Shown: positions 27,329-37,200, counted from the stretch's first letter. The stretch: 64,000 nucleotides of DNA from Psychrobacter sp. DAB_AL43B (GCF_900168255.1 NZ_LT799838.1:2418001-2482000); one strand, 5' to 3'. Numbers and translations: made by a program. The notes: generated by a model from the sequence alone, not told the origin.

Positions 27329-27754
27329 ATGAATATGATAAATAAAAATCTAAAAACTGCTACCATAATCCAACTATCCCCTGACAATAAGCAATCAAAC
27401 ACCACCCGTAAAAAATGGCTATTTGTCATACTAGCAACATCGGCATTAACATTAAGTGCTTGTGATAAAAAAGACGAATCAACGATGGAAGGTTCAGCTC
27501 TGGAGATTGACTCGCAAACATCAGAGCAAGAAGCAGCAGCAGAGATAGCTATGGCCAGTGAGCCCATGCATAGTAACCGAGAGGAAAGTGCTATTCTGCC
27601 AAGTAACGATATGCCTGAGAATACTGGGGCAGTTTCCGAGGATGGTGCGATAGTCAGCGAAGATATGTCAAATGACAAGGTGGGTATTAACCGTAGTAAT
27701 GATTCTGAAGTGTTAGACAGTGGCGAAACAGAAGAACGCGTCTCGGCTTATTAA
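27329..27754 (+). CDS. Small acidic lipoprotein, function unknown
   Basis: 141 residues. A basic N-region of about 30 residues precedes a hydrophobic stretch ending in a lipobox LSAC (Cys45). The remainder is Glu/Ser/Asp-rich with no recognisable domain and low complexity. The cytoplasmic N-region is unusually long for a lipoprotein, but there is no later Met before the hydrophobic segment. The opposite strand is also open here (27310-27678), but it has no plausible start site or domain. I do not recognise the family. Confidence 0.6.
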   Translation: MNMINKNLKTATIIQLSPDNKQSNTTRKKWLFVILATSALTLSACDKKDESTMEGSALEIDSQTSEQEAAAEIAMASEPMHSNREESAILPSNDMPENTGAVSEDGAIVSEDMSNDKVGINRSNDSEVLDSGETEERVSAY

Positions 27755-28066
27755 GATTTAAATTCTCGGGATATATCAGAGACCAGTTTATTTGAATCAG
27801 AGAACTAGATAATAAAATCTAAGCCCCACTACCAGCAAGTGTCCATTAAACAAGTGTTTTTAGTAAACTTGCATAATCTACTGAAAGTCTAGAGTAAGCA
27901 CCTAAAGAATAGTAAGTTTGGTGTCGTCCATTTGATTTGCTTATCTTAGCCAGTGAGTTAGCTATCAAAGAGAGGTATTTGGCGTGTTTAAGGTATTGCT
28001 AGCTACTTTCTATTGCTAGCTACTTTCTATTGCTAGCTACTTTCTATTGCTAGCTACTTTCTATTG
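27755..28066. other. Convergent intergenic region with repeat
   Basis: About 310 bp between the lipoprotein gene and tatC. The right half is occupied by the 17-bp tandem repeat that reaches into the tatC stop codon. No convincing terminator was found. Confidence 0.5.
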
Positions 28067-28079
28067 CTAGTTACTTTCT
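27995..28079. repeat. 17-bp tandem repeat, five copies, reaching into the tatC stop
   Basis: ATTGCTAGCTACTTTCT repeats five times in succession. The fifth copy has one change (GCTAG-T-TAC) and contains the tatC stop codon and the codons for its last residues. The repeat thus seems to have grown outward from the 3' end of tatC. Confidence 0.95.
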
Positions 28080-28936
28080 AATGTTTCATTCCCTGAGGCT
28101 AAAACGGTAATTCCTTCATCTCTAATTAATATTTTTGCTAAAAACAAACCCAATTCAAACAAGAGCCACATAGGAATCGCTAGTAACAGCATTGATACGC
28201 CATCAGGCGGTGTCACTACCGCGGCGACCCCAAAACAGCCGACAATGATATAACGACGCTTATCTTCTAAACTTTTAGTAGAAACGATTCCGACCATTAC
28301 CAATAATAAGGTGGCCACTGGAATCTCAAAAGTCAGTCCAAACACCATAAATAGCTTGAGGGCAAAGCTCAGGTAACTGTCAATATCGGTCATTGGTATA
28401 ACGTTCTGCGGAGCGAACATAATAAAAAATTTCAATACACCTTTGAGTACGATAAAGTAGGCGAAAGCAACGCCAGCATAAAATAGAAATATCGAAGACA
28501 GTAGTAAGGGAGTAGCGATTTTTTTCTCTTTTTCATATAAGCCGGAAGCCACAAATGACCAAATTTGATACAGGATATAAGGCATCGCTAAAAATGCGGC
28601 GACAAAGCCCGTTAAGCGAATGGGTGCCATAAAGTTTGACGTTATGTCGGTGGCAATCATAGTCGAATTGATAGGCAACTGCGCTACCAATGGATCTGAT
28701 AAAAGATTATAAAGCTCGCGTGAAAACCCTACCAATGCTAAAAATATAATTAAAACGGCAACGCATATTTTTATTAAGTGCGTGCGCAGCTCGATTAAAT
28801 GTTCAGTGATAGGCATATCACTAAGAACACCTAATGTATCTTCTGACTCATTATTCTGTGTTGTATCTGTTGTCGCCTCAAGTTCCGTAGCAGCTATTTT
28901 TTCTTGTCGACTTTTTTGCCGTTTAAATAGGCTCAC
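28067..28936 (-). CDS. tatC: Sec-independent protein translocase TatC
   Basis: Six-helix membrane receptor for twin-arginine signals. It is 289 residues. A charged N-terminal tail of about 40 residues precedes the conserved MPITEHLIELRTHLIK, followed by the FMAPIRLTGFVAAFLAMPYILYQIW region (split here as FMAPIRL and MPYILYQIW) and the FGLTFEIPV motif with its conserved Glu. It overlaps tatB by 4 bp. The C-terminal codons lie in a 17-bp tandem repeat. TorA in this window carries a clear Tat signal. Confidence 0.95.
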   Translation of the reverse strand: MSLFKRQKSRQEKIAATELEATTDTTQNNESEDTLGVLSDMPITEHLIELRTHLIKICVAVLIIFLALVGFSRELYNLLSDPLVAQLPINSTMIATDITSNFMAPIRLTGFVAAFLAMPYILYQIWSFVASGLYEKEKKIATPLLLSSIFLFYAGVAFAYFIVLKGVLKFFIMFAPQNVIPMTDIDSYLSFALKLFMVFGLTFEIPVATLLLVMVGIVSTKSLEDKRRYIIVGCFGVAAVVTPPDGVSMLLLAIPMWLLFELGLFLAKILIRDEGITVLASGNETLESN

Positions 28937-29319
28937 TGATCCGCCTCCTGTTTAATTAGCGAGGAGGAAGTATCTAGTTGATGGTCTTTATCATAAGAGG
29001 TGATTGGCTGATGTGAAGCGTCTAAGCTTTGGTTCTGTGAATGCTCAAATTTTTGCATACTACCGCGCATTTCTGCTATTTCACGCTTCATATCCGACTC
29101 AGTCTGACGGATTTTCGCAAGTTCATTTTGCATTTGTTGACGCGTTTCAGCTAGATCAAGCTCAGCCTCTATTTCAGACTGTAGTGTTGATATTATACGA
29201 CGCATTTTGGCATACCATTGCCCAGCTGTACGGGCGGCCTGTGGCAGCTTCTCTGGGCCCAATACGATTAAAGCAATGACGCCAAACAAGAGTAGTTCGG
29301 AAAAACCAATATCAAACAT
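28933..29319 (-). CDS. tatB: Sec-independent protein translocase TatB
   Basis: Single-helix partner of TatC in signal recognition. The start at 29319 gives the classical MFDIGFSELLLFGVIAL, so it was preferred to an in-frame GTG 9 bp earlier. GPEKLPQAARTAGQW follows, then an amphipathic and coiled-coil region (about 45-95) and an acidic/polar tail. 128 residues. Glu8 in the membrane helix is typical of TatB. Confidence 0.94.
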   Translation of the reverse strand: MFDIGFSELLLFGVIALIVLGPEKLPQAARTAGQWYAKMRRIISTLQSEIEAELDLAETRQQMQNELAKIRQTESDMKREIAEMRGSMQKFEHSQNQSLDASHQPITSYDKDHQLDTSSSLIKQEADQ

Positions 29320-29374
29320 AACAGTCACACATATTAATAGACTACTTAGTGCCGCTATTTATAAGCGGCGCGCT

Positions 29375-29632
29375 TCATACTTTGTGCTTATCATAAGTGG
29401 TGACGGGGCTGATTTCCATATCATCAACCTGACTGCCTGCTTGTGTATCATTTTCATGGCTAAGCACACGTTTCTTGTGAGCATGCTCAGTTTCTTCATC
29501 TTTCACTGCTTCTTTAAAACCCTTTACTGCACCACCTAGGTCTTTGCCAGCATTTTTAAGCTTAGCGGTACCAAATACGATTACCACTACCACCAATAAA
29601 ATTAGCCAATGTGTAATGGAAAAACTACCCAT
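29375..29632 (-). CDS. tatA: Sec-independent protein translocase TatA
   Basis: Pore-forming single-helix subunit of the Tat system. It is 85 residues, starting [21 protein letters not shown] followed by the amphipathic helix hinge [21 protein letters not shown], the TatA hallmark. The tail is polar and rich in His/Asp. First gene of tatABC, 55 bp before tatB. Confidence 0.95.
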   Translation of the reverse strand: MGSFSITHWLILLVVVVIVFGTAKLKNAGKDLGGAVKGFKEAVKDEETEHAHKKRVLSHENDTQAGSQVDDMEISPVTTYDKHKV

Positions 29633-30133
29633 AACGGTATCCTTATATTTTGAGATCTTGTTTAGACCAGTATTTGTAAGTGTGCTTTAGAAACCCCTTC
29701 CTCATACTAACATCACAGCTTCAAGCAGCGCAATCACAGTGGCTCTTTCTCTAAACCAAGCATCTGTTTCTCTGGTATATAAAGCAGCTACGATAAGTTT
29801 ACGACCTGGAGGTCAAAATACTACTTGATTAAATATTAAAGGGTTTCTGTCAGGTTATTATCAGTTTCAATTGCTCTGACTGTTAACCACTATCCAAAAT
29901 TACTTTGCTATTTTTAATTGTAGAATAGCTATAAGCTAATAGAATCAATACATATAAGATAACGTTATATTATATGATTTGGTCGACCTACTTTGACATG
30001 ACAGAGGTTGTTGTTACACAAGCTAAAGTAACTGCGCCAAAGATTAGACCACAAAAAAAGCACCGAGCCTTCATGGCTTGGTGCTTTTTGTTTTCAGCTC
30101 AGAGCTTTTTTATTTTTAGCTCAAAGCTAGCGT
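29633..30133. other. Intergenic region upstream of tatA
   Basis: 501 bp. It should contain the tatABC promoter. At 29988-30008 there is an 18-of-21 match to the anticodon arm of the tRNA-Val in this window, but no full tRNA can be folded. The terminator at 30053-30090 belongs to the ddh gene. No gene seen. Confidence 0.45.
30053..30090 (-). terminator. Terminator of ddh
   Basis: Stem AAAAAGCACCGAGCC / GGCTTGGTGCTTTTT (one wobble) with a 4-5 nt loop, about 45 bp past the ddh stop. A and T runs on both sides make it bidirectional in principle. Confidence 0.87.
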
Positions 30134-31129
30134 TTACAGCAGTTCTTTACGCAGCTGCGCCGGTGTCTTAGGCGATAATAAACCAGGTGCGACGTCAAGC
30201 ACGGTTTTCGCACCGGTATCCCCTGCCATGTTCATCTTATAGGTAGCGCGGGCGTAGGCCACGAGCACGCTAGAGGTGAACTCAGGGTTACTGCCGAGCT
30301 TTAATGAAAACTCCAACACTTGGTTGTTGCTGTCTTGCTCAGTGCCGCTGACACCGCTGCGAATGACGAAGCCACCGTGGGGCATCTTGCGGTGCTCACG
30401 CTCAAAAGTTTGTTGGTCGATAAAGTGTACTGCGGTGTCGTAGTCGGCAAAGTAATCCGGCATGGTTACTATGGTGTTACGTACTATATCGGCATCGGCG
30501 CCATCTGCTAGCACAATATAGCATTCGCGGGTGTGCTTCTCGCGTGTGCTAAGTGTAGGCTGCTCACCGTTACGTACCCGTGCCATGGCAGGTTCTGAGG
30601 GAATGGTATATTGCACGCCTGACTTAACACCATCCACGCGGCGTACTGCATCTGAGTGTCCTTGGCTTAAGCCTTTGCCCCAAAAGGTATAGGTTTCTCC
30701 GACCGGTAAAATGGCTTCACCGTATAAGCGGTTGATAGAAAACAGACCGGGATCCCAACCTACGGACAACATGGCGACTTTACCCGCTTCCTTAGCAGGT
30801 ACATCAAGCGCTGCAAAGTACTCAGGAATTTTAGCGTGAGTATCGAAGCTGTCGACGATATTAAATAAGCTGGCGAACGCTGGACCTTGCTCAGGCAAAT
30901 CAGACTTGGAGCCGCCACATAAGATCAACACGTCTATGTCATCTTTGTATTGTGCAATATCGTCCATGGCGTACACAGGAACGCTTGGGTCGATAAGAAT
31001 AACGGAGGCGGGATCTCGGCGGCTGAATACACAGACTAATTGCATGTCTGGACTTTGCTTGATAGCGGCTTGGGTGCCGCGGCCGAGGTTGCCGTAACCG
31101 GCGATGGCGACTCTAATTACTGGGGTCAT
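30134..31129 (-). CDS. ddh: meso-Diaminopimelate D-dehydrogenase
   Basis: NADPH-dependent enzyme that makes meso-diaminopimelate from tetrahydrodipicolinate in one step, bypassing the succinylase branch of lysine and cell-wall synthesis. It is 331 residues. The Rossmann motif is VAIAGYGNLGRG, followed by VFSRRDP and ILCGGSKSDLPEQGP. MLSVGWDPGLFSINRLYG and FWGKGLSQGHSDAVRRV are strong signatures of Ddh. An AAGGT ribosome-binding site lies upstream. The gene looks richer in G+C than its neighbours. Ddh is patchily distributed in bacteria, so transfer is possible. Single-gene unit with its own terminator. Confidence 0.92.
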   Translation of the reverse strand: MTPVIRVAIAGYGNLGRGTQAAIKQSPDMQLVCVFSRRDPASVILIDPSVPVYAMDDIAQYKDDIDVLILCGGSKSDLPEQGPAFASLFNIVDSFDTHAKIPEYFAALDVPAKEAGKVAMLSVGWDPGLFSINRLYGEAILPVGETYTFWGKGLSQGHSDAVRRVDGVKSGVQYTIPSEPAMARVRNGEQPTLSTREKHTRECYIVLADGADADIVRNTIVTMPDYFADYDTAVHFIDQQTFEREHRKMPHGGFVIRSGVSGTEQDSNNQVLEFSLKLGSNPEFTSSVLVAYARATYKMNMAGDTGAKTVLDVAPGLLSPKTPAQLRKELL

Positions 31130-31582
31130 TATGATTAACCTTACGTTGGTGTAGCGGACAGTCAGTTACTGCTGGTGTGATATGTATCAAGTAATACATA
31201 TTATGTAATTAACACATATTGTGTAATAAGGGTCTGCAAAAATAGCACGTATTTTAGATCATTACTATTACGAGTGATAGCTGACTTTACATATTTGAAT
31301 CTATCTGTACGGCCCATCTGTACAAAGCTACTAGTTTACGCACCCTACAAATCACTTGTTAGTATTATTATTGGTATAACATAAAATCGGAATAGAGAAA
31401 GTCAGTAAACACTCGGACTATAGCTGGCAGTTTAGTTCCTACAGCAGAAGTTCCACAAAGAAAACAGTATATTATGATTGTCGCTTAGGATAGTTCAGAT
31501 AAGGCATACCAATATTAGCTATGATAACTTCTGTCCCAAACTCTCCATTTATCAGTTTTCAGCTCATTACCCTTATTGACCG
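31130..31582. other. Intergenic region upstream of ddh
   Basis: About 450 bp. Near the ddh start are two similar dyads (see 31195-31224). The remainder, up to the 3' fragment of the interrupted gntR gene, shows no gene. Confidence 0.4.
31195..31224. promoter_or_regulatory. Pair of operator-like dyads upstream of ddh
   Basis: TACATATTATGTA (31195-31207) and ACACATATTGTGT (31212-31224) are near-palindromes whose centres are 17 bp apart. Together they read as a direct repeat of ACATATTRTGTAAT. They lie 66-95 bp upstream of the ddh start. A regulator binding as two dimers is plausible; none could be assigned. Confidence 0.45.
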
Positions 31583-31656
31583 CTAAATAATATTAATTTC
31601 ATAGCTGAACTTATCTGCTAGCCCGAATGATTCTCTATACTCAATAGGATCACCTT
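31583..31656 (-). pseudogene. 3' fragment of the interrupted gntR gene
   Basis: Minus-strand codons PIEYRESFGLADKFSYEI and a TAG stop follow directly, in frame, when the insertion sequence and one copy of its 8-bp duplication are removed. This is the expected C-terminal strand of a UTRA ligand-binding domain. It is now cut off from its start. Confidence 0.85.
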
Positions 31657-32636
31657 ACCCCACTCTCAACTTGAAATAAGCAAATCAAACTGAAGTGGCG
31701 GGTTACCAAGTTTTTTGTTGAGTACAAAGCATAGATTATGTGACAGAATTTTACGAATCAATCGATGAGACAAATGCCATAAATCTCTTGCTCGTACCCT
31801 TTGTATATTAAATCGTTCTGATAGCTGACCAATGACTGTTTCAACGATACGGCGGGTTTTCATCAGCCGCCTTACCACCGGTTTGGGTCTATCCTCTTTC
31901 ATGTTGGCTCTGAGTGGCGTTTGTAAATCCACTCCTTGAGCGTCGTAGTACGATGTCAGACTAGGGCTGATATACCCTTTATCAGCGCCGAGCAAACCAT
32001 GGATATTGTCAGTAATATCAGGCGCAACCGCTCTTTCATCAACATTGGCAGGGGCAACGGTAAAGCCTTTAACCATGCCCGATAAGTTAACCAGCAAATG
32101 TCCCTCAAAGCCATAGTACCTCTCTTGCTTAGCTGCACAGTAGCTAAAAGCCGCTACGTCTTGATAGTTTTTATGCCGATAAGCGCGTCCATAATGACAG
32201 ACGGGTATCGGAAAACCATCCATAAAATGGATGTTGTCACGGCCCTCAAGTTGACTGACTGTATCTTGTATCCGCTGTTTGACCTGCCACAGATTCGCGC
32301 AATGCTTTGCGAAGTTAGGATATGAGCCGATGGCTGGAAACCAAGATTGCCAATGCTGGGTAAAGTATTGCCAAATCTGTTTGTCTTGATCAAGGTTTAA
32401 AAATTCACCGACCAGTTCCATGCAAATAATCTCAGGATCACTCAGCTTTGGCGCGTAACCTGCACCTCGCAAGGGTTTGGTGACGACTATTTTGTAATAT
32501 TGCTCTACCATTAAATAGATATTGATGATAAATTCGTCTATGGGCATCTCATGACTCCGTTGTATTCTTGGTCGAAAACAATAGATTAGTGAGATGCTCT
32601 TCTTTTTTCAATCCCTTTCGATGTTGAGAGTGGGGT
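31657..32636 (-). mobile_element. IS982-family insertion sequence, 980 bp
   Basis: Terminal inverted repeats ACCCCACTCTCAAC (left) and GTTGAGAGTGGGGT (right) bound one transposase gene on the minus strand. ATCACCTT is duplicated on both sides (31649-31656 and 32637-32644), an 8-bp target duplication within the range for IS982. The duplication is perfect, so the insertion is recent. It splits a GntR-family regulator. Confidence 0.95.
31666..32547 (-). CDS. IS982-family transposase
   Basis: 293-residue DDE transposase, intact. Catalytic residues are expected at the Asp in HFMDGFPIPVCHYGR, the Asp in LLGADKGYIS and the Glu in RRIVETVIGQLSERFN. The C-terminal IQRVRARDLWHLSHRLIRKI block is typical of IS982. 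It fills the element, with its stop 9 bp from the left end. Confidence 0.93.
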   Translation of the reverse strand: MPIDEFIINIYLMVEQYYKIVVTKPLRGAGYAPKLSDPEIICMELVGEFLNLDQDKQIWQYFTQHWQSWFPAIGSYPNFAKHCANLWQVKQRIQDTVSQLEGRDNIHFMDGFPIPVCHYGRAYRHKNYQDVAAFSYCAAKQERYYGFEGHLLVNLSGMVKGFTVAPANVDERAVAPDITDNIHGLLGADKGYISPSLTSYYDAQGVDLQTPLRANMKEDRPKPVVRRLMKTRRIVETVIGQLSERFNIQRVRARDLWHLSHRLIRKILSHNLCFVLNKKLGNPPLQFDLLISS

Positions 32637-33296
32637 ATCACCTTCTAAATTCCTAGCAATGCGACATACCTTCACCAAGTTTTCTTGTTTAGTATTATCC
32701 AAATAAGGATCGCTGTGATCGGTTATAAAAAATAGTGTTTCTACGGCAGAAGATACAAACTGACCGCACTTCTTATAGTAAAACGGATAGAGAAAATTCT
32801 CAAAGTCTTCGGGAGCTAAAGTCACAAAGGCTTGGTAACGGCTTTTAGGTAGCCAAATTCTTTCACTCAGCAAAACTTTGTCATCGACAATACGAATACG
32901 CTCTATATAAATTAAGGCTTTATTTTTACCTAGATTTAGTTTTTGATTAATATCATCGATAGCTTCTATTACCATGATTTTTTTGACTATGCCTGTTGGC
33001 GTTACATAACTAGATTCTTTATCACGGAACTTAAAAAACCTTAATAATGAACTTTCAAAATCTGGGCGCTTTAAAAAAGTACCTTTGCCTTGCTGCTTAA
33101 TTAACACACCCTCTTCTACTAACTTTTCAACCGCTTTACGAACAGTTCCTACAGATACCTGATATTTATCAGCGAACTCCTGTTCCGTAGGTAAAGGCGT
33201 ATTTTCATCCCATTTACTCTCTGTCAGTAATGTCTGTATATGCCAACGCACCTGCTCATATCGTGGCATTTTAAAGTTCTTGAAATTTTCTATCAT
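32586..33296 (-). pseudogene. GntR-family regulator (UTRA type), 3' end cut by IS982
   Basis: An N-terminal winged helix (PRYEQVRWHIQTLL, LPTEQEFADKYQVSVGTVRKAV, GTFLKRP) is followed by a UTRA effector domain, as in HutC/FarR-type regulators. The host reading frame ends at base 32637 after 220 codons; the last 16 residues come from the IS. Joining the fragment at 31583-31648 restores a 241-residue protein, the normal size. The truncated product lacks the last UTRA strand and is probably inactive. It is divergent from a damaged MatC-like carrier gene, its likely former target. Confidence 0.88.
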
Positions 33297-33598
33297 TTTT
33301 TCACCAGAATGGAAAAGTTTTTATTAACCGATTTCTTTTTAAGCGTGTTCTTGCCTCAAAAAACAAGGTATCTCTAATCATTTTAATGTTGAATCTTAGC
33401 TAGATTTTTATGGTCAATCTTCTCTAATTAATGTACCCTTTTTTTTGCTATCACTCTACTCAACTAGAGTCGCTTTTAAGACTTATACGATTTTCTAGTC
33501 TTGAAAGCTATTTGTCGACATTAGCGTAATGCTCTTTACTCTGTAAAAACTGCTATGGTTTTTTATAGAATTCATACAGTTAAGGCAAAGGAGCAGTC
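33297..33598. other. Divergent region between gntR and the carrier gene
   Basis: 302 bp holding both promoters. The AAGGAG ribosome-binding site of the carrier gene is at its right end. No GntR operator could be identified by eye. Confidence 0.4.
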
Positions 33599-34018
33599 GT
33601 GACGCTTTATATTCTAGCCGCTATAGTGATATGTATCATTTTGGGCTATACCACCAAAATCAATATTGGTCTATTTGCTATCGCATTCTCATACCTGATC
33701 GGTTCTTTTGGTATGGGACTAAAGGCTTATGAGATTATTGAGCTATGGCCGCTCAAAATTTTCTTTGTTATTTTTGCCGTTACGCTCTTTTATAACTTTC
33801 CTCTCGCTAACGGCGCTTTAGAAAAGTTATCTAGTCATCTAATCTATAAATGTCGTCACTTTCCAGCATTCTTGCCTTTGGTTATTTTCTTTGTCGCCAC
33901 GATTGTCGCAGGTTTGGGCGCCGGTTATTATACGGTCTTAGCCACTATGGCACCGATGATCCTGCTGTTGTCTAAACGCACTAATTTAAATATCGTTTGC
34001 GAACGGCGCGTTTTTTAA
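33599..34018 (+). pseudogene. MatC-like dicarboxylate carrier, truncated after the N-terminal domain
   Basis: The 139-residue frame begins at GTG 33599, with AAGGAG 7 bp upstream. It matches the N-terminal part of MatC-type (SLC13-like) carriers: helices in MTLYILAAIVICIILGY, LFAIAFSYLIGSFGMG and TIVAGLGAGYYTVLATMAPM. Full-length carriers have about 420 residues or more. The homology stops at TNLN and the frame ends a few codons later, so about two thirds is missing. A deletion next to the adhesin operon is the simplest explanation. Confidence 0.7.
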
Positions 34019-34206
34019 TTTTAGAAGTGTATAGTTTTGTCTTTTCATTGTCGTATTCTCTAAGAATGTTAAGTCTCCGACAATACTGGGGCCGTTCAGT
34101 TTTTTTATATTAAACTTCAGTAGTTAGACCTATAAATACATTTTAAATAATTGCTTAGTTTTCGTGCGTTAAACATTATTTATTAATATGATTCAAAAAT
34201 AACTGT

Positions 34207-34239
34207 AAAAAAACGCCTCCGTATTGGAAGCGTTTTTTT
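34207..34239 (-). terminator. Terminator of the adhesin operon
   Basis: Hairpin AAAAAAACGCCTCC / GGAAGCGTTTTTTT with a 5-nt loop and one mismatch, starting 14 bp after the adhesin stop codon. Confidence 0.87.
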
Positions 34240-34253
34240 AGATCCCAATATAA

Positions 34254-37200
34254 TTAGATAATATTGGCAATCTCAGTATCAATATAAATCTGAGAAGAAG
34301 AATTACTATCTACTTGCCATACATTATATTCCTGTCCTTCATTATCTTTAACAGTCTGTTGTGTATTAACCCATCCATTCCCTTGCAGATCAACCGTATC
34401 ATCACTGTTACCTTTAACATAAATCGGGTTTGACGCTCCAGAGTTGATAATATCCCCATCACTGATATTCAAGGTATTGGCTCCTGTTCCGCTAATATCG
34501 ATTATCTCATTTTCAAAGATATCCGATAAGCTTATAGACTGACCTGCTCCGCTCAAATTGAAAGTATTAAGCTCTTCACTCAGATTAATTAATGGTGAGT
34601 CATAGGTATCATCACTGATATTAATAACATCCTCACCAATCGCTCCAATACTGAAGTTTGCTATACCAGCGCTTTCTACTTGCCAATTGATACTGCCTAA
34701 TAACTCATCAAGATCAGTAGCCGTTATTTGCAACATCGCTTCATATTCAGCATTACCATTACGATCCACCATGAGCACGCCACTTTCATAAGCAAGGTAG
34801 TTACCGATATTTCCAGCCGTTTGATTGCCATCAAGCAAACCAGCAATATCGATTTTATCGCCTTGTGTAGCGTTAAAGTCGGTCCAGTTATCAATGCCAT
34901 TGTTACCGTTACCGCCCTTAGTATCACCTAGGTTGGTAAAGATTACTGTATCAGCGCCTGCGCCCATAGTGAAACTATCATCTGCAGCAGAGCTGGTGAC
35001 ACTGTCATCATAAACAGAGGCAGTGATTGTTTTACCAACGTTAATCTCTAAATTAGCGGTTTCTTTTACGCCAGTCACAGAAATAGTTTCATAGGTAAAG
35101 TTTTCAATCCCATACGCTTCACCATTTGGTAGATAGCTATAACTACCATCTTTATTAACAGTTAAGGTTCCGTACAAACCTTCGATATCAATTGATTTGG
35201 CACCTTGATTTGGATCACTGACAAATACAGACTTACTACCAACTTTGAGCTCAGAGACGTTATCTATGCCTGTATCATTATCAAGTAGCAATCCGGTTAC
35301 TGGGTTAAACGTCGATCCCTTGAACTCGTCTGTATGTACTAAATCGACGACGAATTGATAGCCTTTAATATTCCCACCTGCAAAACCGCCGCTAGTGACA
35401 ATATTAATCTTATATGCACCAGCGGGCAGATCATAAATAGTGTCATTCAGAGACTGGCCTTTATCGCCAGATACTTGCTTTGTAAAAACCTCGCCAGTCG
35501 TGGTATTGGTTAGCGTGTAGGTTACGTTCTTAGCACTACTTTGAACATTAATCGTCGCTGATGCCACTTTATTGGAACCAATTTCAAACGTTTCTTCCAT
35601 CGTGTTACCGTGGTTGCCTACCGCTTTATAGTCACGATTGTACTGAATGTCAGAAGTGACGTTTTGCTCATTTACCGTTGCCTCATTAAAATCATTAGTA
35701 GCAGTATGAGTGCTAATCTTAATATTTAAGGTTTCAACAGCAGCTTTACCATTTGCGTCTTTAGTCACCAATCTAAATGAGTCAACTTCACCATAGGGTG
35801 GCTTCCAAGTAGGGTTATTAGAATTATTATCAACACTATAGGTGTACTCCCCATTTGCATCAATTGTGAGTTGTCCGTACTTACCTTGATAAGTCACTGG
35901 TGCGCCTGAAGTGACAGACTCTTCGCCAACTTTGAGTATCACGGTACCAGCATCAGGGGTGGCATCACCTTCAATCTGTCCCGTAAACTTAGAAGGTATG
36001 TTGTAATCATAGATTGTATCGCGATCTACATATAAGCCATTACCACTAAGAAGTCCTAGTCCACCAGCTGTTAGTAAAACGGCCTTATAATCTCCTTCAC
36101 CAAACTGTAAAGTCAAAGGATCCGATTTTCCACCAAGGAATGGAACATTGAACCAGTTTTTTTCAAAATGTACTTGGACATACTGTCCTGTATTTTCATC
36201 TAGCTTGTAAACGGCCATACTATAAGTTTTTGCAATATCTACTCCGCCACCACTACCATGTAAGGTAAGCTCACGCATTTGATTATCACCAACCGTGAAT
36301 TCAAGTGGCGGCTTGCCTCCTAGTAGCTCAAGATCCAGCACTGATGACGATCCAAAACTTAAGTCAAGAACCCCAAAACCCACCGCATCTTTAATGGCGG
36401 AATCCTTCGTATCTAAGATTACTGTTGGCTCAATATCAACAACGAGGTTCTCATCTACTTTAATCTGCTGATCAACAGGAAGGATGTTTAATTGAATATT
36501 AAGGTCTGCAGAAGCGGTATTACCGTCAGGTGATGTAATAGTATAAGTGAAGCTCTCCTCACTGCCATAAGGTCCGCGGAAATCTTCATTAATTTTATAC
36601 TCATAAGTACCATCAGAAGATATGGTTAATGTACCGTATTGCCCCTGAATGACATTGCTTCCTGTTTCAATCTCTTGTACACCATTAAAAGAGGTGATTG
36701 AAGTAACTGTTGTACCGCCCGGCAGTTCATCGTAACTAAAGTTTGAGTCATCACCTGCTAAGATATCTCCTGTCACTGAACCACTGACCGCTGTTGCTTC
36801 GGAATAGTCTAAAACGACATCTTTTTTAAACTCTAATGTATAACCGGTCAGCGCCGAGATGCCTTCACCACCGGACATGACAAATAACCATTGCCCTTCA
36901 TCTAAACTAAACTTAGTATCTTTGGACACACCACCTAGTAAATAGGACACCACCCAGTTCTCTTTTACTTCCTGTATTTCCCACTCATTAGTAGATTCGT
37001 TTAATTTATACAGACTTAGATCCATTGTACCAACAACTTGTATACCGCCAGCATTACCTTTAACGGTCACTTCACGGACTTGATCTTCGCCTACCTCTAG
37101 TACCACTGAGTTGTTGACAACGTTAGCAACAACGCCTGCACCTAGTACAGGGCCTAAACTTGCACCAACAACGGTAAAGCCAGTCTTATCCAAGTCTGAT

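Noticed and set aside
27310..27678. Minus-strand open frame of 122 codons opposite the small lipoprotein gene
   Set aside because: The plus-strand frame has a lipobox and proper N-terminus; the minus-strand one has no start signal or domain.
29960..30060. A complete second tRNA gene
   Set aside because: Only the anticodon-arm similarity is present; acceptor, D and T arms do not fold.
33297..34253. A mobile island bounded by attachment sites around the regulator, carrier and adhesin
   Set aside because: No integrase gene, tRNA or direct repeats flank the segment.
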